Assembly: GCA_016839345.1 (NCBI GenBank) | Contig: JAEOUL010000244.1 | Coordinates: 1-19,097 of the forward strand | DNA from: Candidatus Thorarchaeota archaeon | GTDB taxonomy: Archaea; Asgardarchaeota; Thorarchaeia; Thorarchaeales; Thorarchaeaceae | Direction of reading: 5' to 3' | Length of the DNA stretch: 19,097 nt | Part shown: piece by piece, positions 15,294 through 19,097 of the stretch | Layout of the letters: each line of letters starts with the position of its first letter | Position numbering within the stretch: position 1 is the first letter of the stretch | The notes under the pieces: generated by a model | Seen by the model: the letters and a program-made list of their open reading frames with translations, nothing else | The model's database searches: none | Told to the model about the DNA's origin: nothing | Program-made: the position numbers and the translations under genes

Positions 15294-16625
15294 CTATCGA
15301 CATTCAAATTCTATAGCGTATTGAATTGCCTTTCGAATGTCAATCTCTACTAGTTTCATCATTAGGCCAGCGGTAAATTTCTCGGATAGTTCAATAGATT
15401 CACCCTTGCTTGAGAAAACAAGATTAGGTTCATTCGCGACATTCAACTGATACCTGTTTTTTGAGTGTTTGACGATAATTGCAGCATCAGTAATTTCTCT
15501 TAGTTTCCGCATGGGTTTGGGTCCGATACATTGCTTGAGATATTTCCATACCCTATTAGATATCAATAAAACATCAACTTGAGATAGAACTGGTTTTAAT
15601 CGGTCCAACCCAAACTCCCAATATGGAACAGAACACCTGTATACAGTTGGGATTCCTCGAGTTTTTGTATGAGCTGCAATTGCAGCGGCTACTTCAATGA
15701 ATACTTCACCAATATATACAGCTTTACAGGTCTCAAGCTTACTCCAGGGAACTTGGGAGGGAGAAGTAATTGATAAGGATGTAGAAGGACTTATCCCAAC
15801 AAGTGTACGCGTCCCCTTCTTTCTCTCACCAATGATTATGGATTCATTAGTGTGTTTCCCATCTTCCACTACGATATTATGAACATCTACATCCCCTTGA
15901 ATTAAGTTGGTAATAAGATTCCAACCGTCCATATCATTCCCAACTGTTGAAACAATAGAGGTTTCGAAACCCCCTTTTGCGAGTGCAAGAGCTAAATCAA
16001 CTGTGGGTCCACCCGGATGACGATATGGTGAACTGCAACTTGCAAGTCCTCCAACTACAGGTAGCTTCTCACACTCAACTTGTGTGTTGAAAGCAGAGGC
16101 ACCAAACAAAATGAAAGTAGGTTTTGTGTGGAATTTTGATCCATCAAGAATTGCCTTTGCTCTCATACGCGCGAAGATTTCAAAGAGTGTGGATTCAGGA
16201 ATATCTTGGTCCCGATACAACGTGGCCAGTCTTGTCAGATAATCTTCGAGGAGAAAAGTAGTCAGTTCCTCAATATCAGAAGGCAAGCCCTCAAAATAGA
16301 ATCGTGCAAGACCCCATCCGTTTTTTGTCAAATCATGGAAGACAACACGTTTTCCATTATGGATAGTAGAACCTGGAGTTGTTAGTCCAAATTTCTGTAG
16401 AGTCTTCAGATAACTCAACACACTCTTGTTTGAATGTGGTAGTTTCTCAATCAAATCTCTCTGTAGAGCACGTCCATTCTCATCGAAGCTTGAGAGCACA
16501 CTACGAGCAAGTTTTGAAGCAAGTACTGATCGAACAAACTCATCTCTAACTTCATGTTCAATGGGCAGGAAGAGTAAGTAGGGCCACAATGGTTCAATTT
16601 TGTCAGTTTCAGTCATTCCCAACAT
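15294..16625 (-). CDS. Winged-helix regulator with a PfkB-fold sensor domain lacking the GAGD catalytic motif
   Basis: About 443 residues (445 if the TTG at 16631 is used; neither start has a clear ribosome site). Numbering here counts from the TTG. Residues about 40-110 form a winged helix (GRALQRDLIEKLPHSNKSVLSYLKTLQKFGL, then a HNGKRVVFHDLT wing). A helical linker (about 115-160) follows. Residues 171-445 match the PfkB/ribokinase fold: the substrate-side motif GGPTVDLALALAKGG (207-221, with Asp where Asn is usual) and VGNDMDG (230-236). The C-terminal motif, normally DTTGAGDxFxAG, reads ELSEKFTAG (414-422): the anion hole and catalytic aspartate are missing. It is therefore probably a ligand sensor, not a kinase. 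It is divergent from an ECF-S-like transporter gene, with repeats in between. Confidence 0.82.
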   Translation of the reverse strand: MLGMTETDKIEPLWPYLLFLPIEHEVRDEFVRSVLASKLARSVLSSFDENGRALQRDLIEKLPHSNKSVLSYLKTLQKFGLTTPGSTIHNGKRVVFHDLTKNGWGLARFYFEGLPSDIEELTTFLLEDYLTRLATLYRDQDIPESTLFEIFARMRAKAILDGSKFHTKPTFILFGASAFNTQVECEKLPVVGGLASCSSPYRHPGGPTVDLALALAKGGFETSIVSTVGNDMDGWNLITNLIQGDVDVHNIVVEDGKHTNESIIIGERKKGTRTLVGISPSTSLSITSPSQVPWSKLETCKAVYIGEVFIEVAAAIAAHTKTRGIPTVYRCSVPYWEFGLDRLKPVLSQVDVLLISNRVWKYLKQCIGPKPMRKLREITDAAIIVKHSKNRYQLNVANEPNLVFSSKGESIELSEKFTAGLMMKLVEIDIRKAIQYAIEFECR

Positions 16626-16638
16626 CTTCAAATATCGG

Positions 16639-16646
16639 TTTATTAT
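16639..16646 (+). promoter_or_regulatory. TATA-like element for the ECF-S-like gene
   Basis: TTTATTAT lies about 70 bases before the TTG start. Transcription would begin near 16670, in the middle of the repeat cluster, leaving AAGGAG in the leader. On the other strand TTATTTAG (16694-16701) could serve the regulator gene, giving facing promoters. Assigned by eye. Confidence 0.35.
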
Positions 16647-16653
16647 GACGAAA

Positions 16654-16694
16654 TAGTGTACAATCCAACCTATGTAGTTTACTGAAGTACACTA
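16654..16694. promoter_or_regulatory. Cluster of three TAGTGTAC-type sites between regulator and transporter genes
   Basis: TAGTGTAC (16654-16661), TAGTTTAC (16675-16682, one mismatch) and the inverse copy GTACACTA (16687-16694) lie in the 81-base divergent gap. The first two are 21 bp apart, two turns of the helix. The first and third are an exact 8-bp inverted pair with centres 33 bp apart, about three turns. This arrangement strongly suggests an operator for the neighbouring winged-helix regulator, controlling both itself and the transporter. Confidence 0.6.
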
Positions 16695-16712
16695 AATAAG
16701 GAGCGATTTCGG

Positions 16713-17516
16713 TTGTCGGGCTTTACAAAATCAGTAGCGTATCCTTGGGCACTCACAGGAGTATTCGGTGCGTTCCATCTTGTTCTCACTTTCATTCCAT
16801 TTTCTGTTCTAGGAATTGGAGGGGGCTTTCTCACATGGGGAATGGTATCTGCAGCACTAGTAGGATTTCTGCTTGGTCCATTTTACGGAGTTATAGCTGT
16901 ACTTGCAGGTTCAATAATTGGAACAGGCATCTTCAATCTAGGAGGAATTCTTGGACCGATAGTACCAATCCTAGCACCTACTGCAGGTGCATTTACTGCT
17001 GGCGCTCTAAGAATGGGACGTGCTAGAGAAGTGTTTGTCATTTCCCTTATAGCAATCATTCTGTATATAATTGGACCAATAGGAATAGATGGATTCATTT
17101 TCATTTGGCTTCATTTGGTCACATTTGGGATAATTGTTATTCTTTTAATCCCCAAAGTTATGAACAGACTGAAAGATGCTGTGTCATTTGAGAAGGGACG
17201 AAATCTGAAGTTGATGCCAGTCGCTGTCCTACTTTTCAGCTTTGTTGCTCTGCTTGTAGATCACATGGTGGGGAATACAGCTACAATTTACTATCTGTTT
17301 TATCTCGGGATAATGGATGCCCCGGCAATGCTTGTTGGTTGGATTCCAATTACTTTCGTTTATCCTGTTGAACGACTACTTGCAACGGTCATCCTAGCAG
17401 TAATTGTAATTGCAGCAAGCGAAGCAATTGTTCAAACTGGTTTGGAACTTCCTATTTCACCTTGGGAAAGTAGAGAACCACTCGAACTTACTCCTGATGA
17501 AATAGATATTGGGTAA
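16713..17516 (+). CDS. ECF transporter S-component-like membrane protein
   Basis: A 267-residue protein with about six to seven helices and a short acidic cytoplasmic tail (LELTPDEIDIG). The N-terminal half has the look of ECF substrate-specificity (S) components: helices rich in Gly/Ala/Pro, WGMVSAALVGFLLGPFYGVIAVLAGSIIG (42-70, shown in part), and GPIVPILAPTAGAFTAGALRMGR further on. S components bind a vitamin or similar small molecule and work with a shared EcfA/T module, which is not in this window. The start is TTG at 16713 with AAGGAG nine bases upstream. It is divergent from the winged-helix/PfkB-like regulator and is followed by a strong terminator, so it is a single-gene unit. The substrate is not visible; a compound resembling a PfkB substrate (nucleoside, hydroxymethylpyrimidine, sugar) is an inference. 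Confidence 0.65.
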   Translation: MSGFTKSVAYPWALTGVFGAFHLVLTFIPFSVLGIGGGFLTWGMVSAALVGFLLGPFYGVIAVLAGSIIGTGIFNLGGILGPIVPILAPTAGAFTAGALRMGRAREVFVISLIAIILYIIGPIGIDGFIFIWLHLVTFGIIVILLIPKVMNRLKDAVSFEKGRNLKLMPVAVLLFSFVALLVDHMVGNTATIYYLFYLGIMDAPAMLVGWIPITFVYPVERLLATVILAVIVIAASEAIVQTGLELPISPWESREPLELTPDEIDIG

Positions 17517-17576
17517 ATCGCGAGGAGGAGGAAATCTAGCTCACACGAAAAAGAGGAGGAGCAGAGAACTCAATCA

Positions 17577-17608
17577 GTCGGAGGAGAATTTACAGAATTT
17601 CCTCCGAC
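17577..17608 (+). terminator. Strong hairpin terminator after the ECF-S-like gene
   Basis: GTCGGAGGA pairs with TCCTCCGAC (nine perfect pairs), then AATT with AATT after one bulged G, around the loop TACAG. It starts 60 bases after the stop and is followed by ACACCATTACTTTTC. The bases before it (17521-17570) are a purine-rich GAGGAGGAGG stretch. Confidence 0.6.
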
Positions 17609-17621
17609 ACCATTACTTTTC

Positions 17622-17629
17622 ATAAAATT
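17622..17629 (+). promoter_or_regulatory. TATA-like element for the slipin gene
   Basis: ATAAAATT preceded by CTTTTC. A start near 17652 would give a leader of about 100 bases that contains the structured element at 17664-17713. Confidence 0.35.
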
Positions 17630-17663
17630 CTTAACCTAGAGACGAAGCTTCATAAGACTTCAC

Positions 17664-17713
17664 ACGAAATGTTACCCAGAAACGGGGTCTTCGGACTCTT
17701 TTCGACATTTCGT
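17664..17713 (+). promoter_or_regulatory. Structured leader element with a UUCG hairpin and T run
   Basis: An outer 9-bp inverted repeat ACGAAATGT (17664-17672) / ACATTTCGT (17705-17713) encloses GGGTC-TTCG-GACTC (17685-17698, one G-U pair) followed by TTTT (17699-17702). UUCG is an exceptionally stable RNA tetraloop. The inner hairpin plus T run looks like a small terminator, and the outer pairing could compete with or present it. It lies 40 bases before the slipin start. Confidence 0.4.
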
Positions 17714-17752
17714 CTGCACAAATGATGTGGAGAAGGAAGGAGCAAACAAGAA

Positions 17753-18586
17753 TTGCAGTTTATATTGGATTCGTACTTGGTAATGATGTTAGTGATTGTG
17801 CTCGCATTCTTCATTCTGATGTTCGTCGCGAGTGGAATCAAGATTCTCAAGGAATGGGAACGTGTTGCTATACTCAGATTAGGTAAGTTCAAACACATTA
17901 GGGGACCAGGAGTCATCTGGGTCACACCAATCCTTGACAAAGTCGCTATGAAAGTTTCACTAAGGCTTCTTACTTATGCTTTCAAAACAGAAAGATCATT
18001 GACAAAAGACAACGTGCCAGTCGTTGTTGACGCTGTCATGTACTTCCGAGTAATTGATGTCGAGAAAGCTATTCTCAGTGTTGAAAGATATACAGTAGCT
18101 GTTGAGCTGGCTGCTCAAACAACCTTGAGAGAAACTACAGGTAAGGTGACTCTTGACCAGCTCCTCTCTGAGAGGGATGAGATTGCTGGTCACCTTCAGG
18201 AACTCATTGATGAGAAGACTGAGCATTGGGGTGTCAAGGTGACCAGTGTTGAAATTCGTGATGTTGTAATTCCATCAGCCCTTCAGGATGCGATGAGCAG
18301 AGAGGCTCAGGCTGAGAGGGAACGCAGAGCAAGAGTTACATTGGCTACTGCGGAACTTGAAGCTTCAGAGAACATGCTGAAAGCAGCTCGAATCTACGAG
18401 GAATCAGCTGTTGGTTTCGCACTTCGTCAATGGAATATCATGCAAGAGATCTCGAAGAATGCAAATCTAATCATCATGATTCCCACAAGCCTCCCAGAAG
18501 TTGGGATAGCTGCAGGAACCGCTGTCGCACTGTCAGCAGGAACAGGAGGAATAAGAGTACCGAAAGATAAGGGGACTACAGAGTAG
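17753..18586 (+). CDS. Slipin / stomatin-like SPFH (band 7) membrane protein
   Basis: A 277-residue membrane-associated scaffold. An N-terminal hydrophobic helix (about 8-27) is followed by the SPFH domain: ILKEWERVAILRLGKFKHIRGPG (31-53, shown in part), then WVTPILDK (56-63), TKDNVPVVVDAVMYFRV (84-100), QTTLRETTG (122-130), LLSERDEI (137-144) and WGVKVTSVEIRDVVIP (159-174). A charged coiled coil rich in Ala/Glu/Arg (about 180-230) and the family's MIPTSLPE-like end follow. Members oligomerise and organise membrane domains; bacterial and archaeal ones usually pair with an NfeD protease or partner. The TTG start at 17753 has GGAAGGAG ten bases upstream. The next gene follows after 31 bases with its own good ribosome site, so the two probably form an operon. 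Confidence 0.92.
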   Translation: MQFILDSYLVMMLVIVLAFFILMFVASGIKILKEWERVAILRLGKFKHIRGPGVIWVTPILDKVAMKVSLRLLTYAFKTERSLTKDNVPVVVDAVMYFRVIDVEKAILSVERYTVAVELAAQTTLRETTGKVTLDQLLSERDEIAGHLQELIDEKTEHWGVKVTSVEIRDVVIPSALQDAMSREAQAERERRARVTLATAELEASENMLKAARIYEESAVGFALRQWNIMQEISKNANLIIMIPTSLPEVGIAAGTAVALSAGTGGIRVPKDKGTTE

Positions 18587-18617
18587 ACCCTTTGCCCTTT
18601 AAGTAGGAGAAAGCAAA

Positions 18618-18998
18618 ATGGATGCCTGGATAAAGATCGTGGTGGTCATGATCATGTTTTCAGCTTTGAGCATGGTCATGCCACTCTTGCTCATCAATCC
18701 ATTTTATGGTTTGATGATTTTGGGTGTACTCCTTACCTTGCTTGTGATCACTCTTGAACCAGCAACAGGTAAGGCTATGGCACAGGTGACTGTACCACTT
18801 GTAATCATACTATTTGTCTTTCAGGTCTGGATATCAGACTTTTCATTTGATGATTGGATGCTTCTGATAATCTTTGGTGTATTGTACCTCATGTTCACAA
18901 TGTTCACGGGTGGAAGCAGCTTTGTTGAGGGCGGCTTTATCGATGCCAAGGTTTCATTGAAGCTTTTAACATTATATGGCGTAGCAATTTTACTTTGA
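18618..18998 (+). CDS. Four-helix small membrane protein downstream of slipin, function unknown
   Basis: A protein of 126 residues that is almost all hydrophobic, with about four helices (6-25, 28-47, 56-72 and 78-97) and a short polar end (FVEGGFIDAKVSLKLLTLYGVAILL, shown in part). There is no NfeD-type soluble OB domain and no serine-protease motif, so it is not a complete NfeD. ATG at 18618 has TAGGAG eight bases upstream. It lies in the position where NfeD partners normally follow a slipin, so it may replace or anchor such a partner; this rests on context alone. Confidence 0.7.
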   Translation: MDAWIKIVVVMIMFSALSMVMPLLLINPFYGLMILGVLLTLLVITLEPATGKAMAQVTVPLVIILFVFQVWISDFSFDDWMLLIIFGVLYLMFTMFTGGSSFVEGGFIDAKVSLKLLTLYGVAILL

Positions 18999-19060
18999 GT
19001 ACTGATCGATGAAACAAGACAACTTACAGTATACATAATGTAAGGTACAGTCTTCGGTCT

Positions 19061-19097
19061 GATGATGTTGTTCTTTGCATTCCTTCTAGACTATGAC
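19061..19097 (+). CDS. Possible start of another small membrane-protein gene, cut by the window end
   Basis: From ATG ATG at 19061 the frame stays open to the end with MMLFFAFLLDYD, a hydrophobic start. It is downstream of and in line with the slipin pair. The only ribosome-site candidate, AAGGT, is rather far upstream (about 15 bases). Twelve residues are too few to judge. Confidence 0.2.

Noticed and set aside
15294..16625. Annotation as a sugar or nucleoside kinase
   Set aside because: The catalytic GAGD motif is missing and a winged helix is fused in front, so regulation fits better than metabolism.
16713..17516. Naming a substrate (riboflavin, thiamine or other) for the ECF-S-like protein
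   Set aside because: No substrate-specific motif is readable, no riboswitch is visible, and no biosynthesis gene is adjacent.
17521..17575. GAGGAG-rich stretch as multiple ribosome sites or a hidden small gene
   Set aside because: No start codon with a sensible frame follows, and the stretch leads directly into the terminator hairpin; it is probably low-complexity sequence.
18999..19060. A tRNA or small RNA gene at the right end
   Set aside because: No cloverleaf, no T-arm consensus (GGTTCAAATCC type) and no stable stem could be found.

Overview
The window looks like a piece of an archaeal chromosome, and I would guess an Asgard archaeon of the Thorarchaeia type. The signs are TATA/BRE-like promoters in front of genes, several TTG starts placed behind good Shine-Dalgarno sequences, a presenilin-type GxGD/PAL membrane protease, a DUF92 membrane protein, and exported proteins held by a Thr-rich stalk and a C-terminal membrane anchor. 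The lineage is an inference from gene content; no rRNA or other marker gene is present. No tRNA, rRNA, CRISPR array, insertion sequence or phage gene was seen.

Layout. (1) 1-1575: the tail of a plus-strand gene, then two minus-strand genes, a small signal-anchored surface protein and a presenilin/signal-peptide-peptidase-like protease. (2) 1700-9345: a complete peptide-type (Dpp/Opp) ABC importer split into divergent halves. The binding protein, the two permeases and a small membrane protein lie on the minus strand; the two ATPases lie on the plus strand. The binding protein appears circularly permuted, and the second permease carries an extra ectodomain of about 230 residues. Each gap in this cluster holds inverted or direct repeats suggesting operators, and hairpins follow each of the three large minus-strand genes and the second ATPase gene. 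(3) 9388-14012: three plus-strand genes, probably one operon: an all-helical small protein, a protein resembling a degenerate N-formylglutamate amidohydrolase, and a 1146-residue protein in which a glutamate-cysteine-ligase-like (GCS2/COG2170) domain is fused to about six beta-sandwich domains. This is the best candidate for an undescribed system. (4) 14013-15292: a 353-base spacer with a hairpin and repeats, then a DUF92 membrane protein. (5) 15294-17516: a regulator made of a winged helix plus a PfkB-fold domain that has lost the GAGD catalytic motif, divergent from an ECF-transporter-S-like membrane protein. The 81-base gap between them holds three copies of an 8-base motif. This looks like a ligand-sensing repressor with its own transporter. 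(6) 17517-19097: a strong terminator, a structured leader, a slipin/stomatin (SPFH) protein and a four-helix membrane protein in the place where NfeD is often found.

Working together: regions 2 and 5 are import systems (peptides or similar oligomers, and probably a vitamin or nucleoside-like compound). Region 3 is a cytoplasmic amide-bond or gamma-glutamyl type enzyme on a long scaffold. Regions 1 and 6 are membrane-quality or membrane-domain functions. All functions come from reading motifs by eye; no database search was possible.
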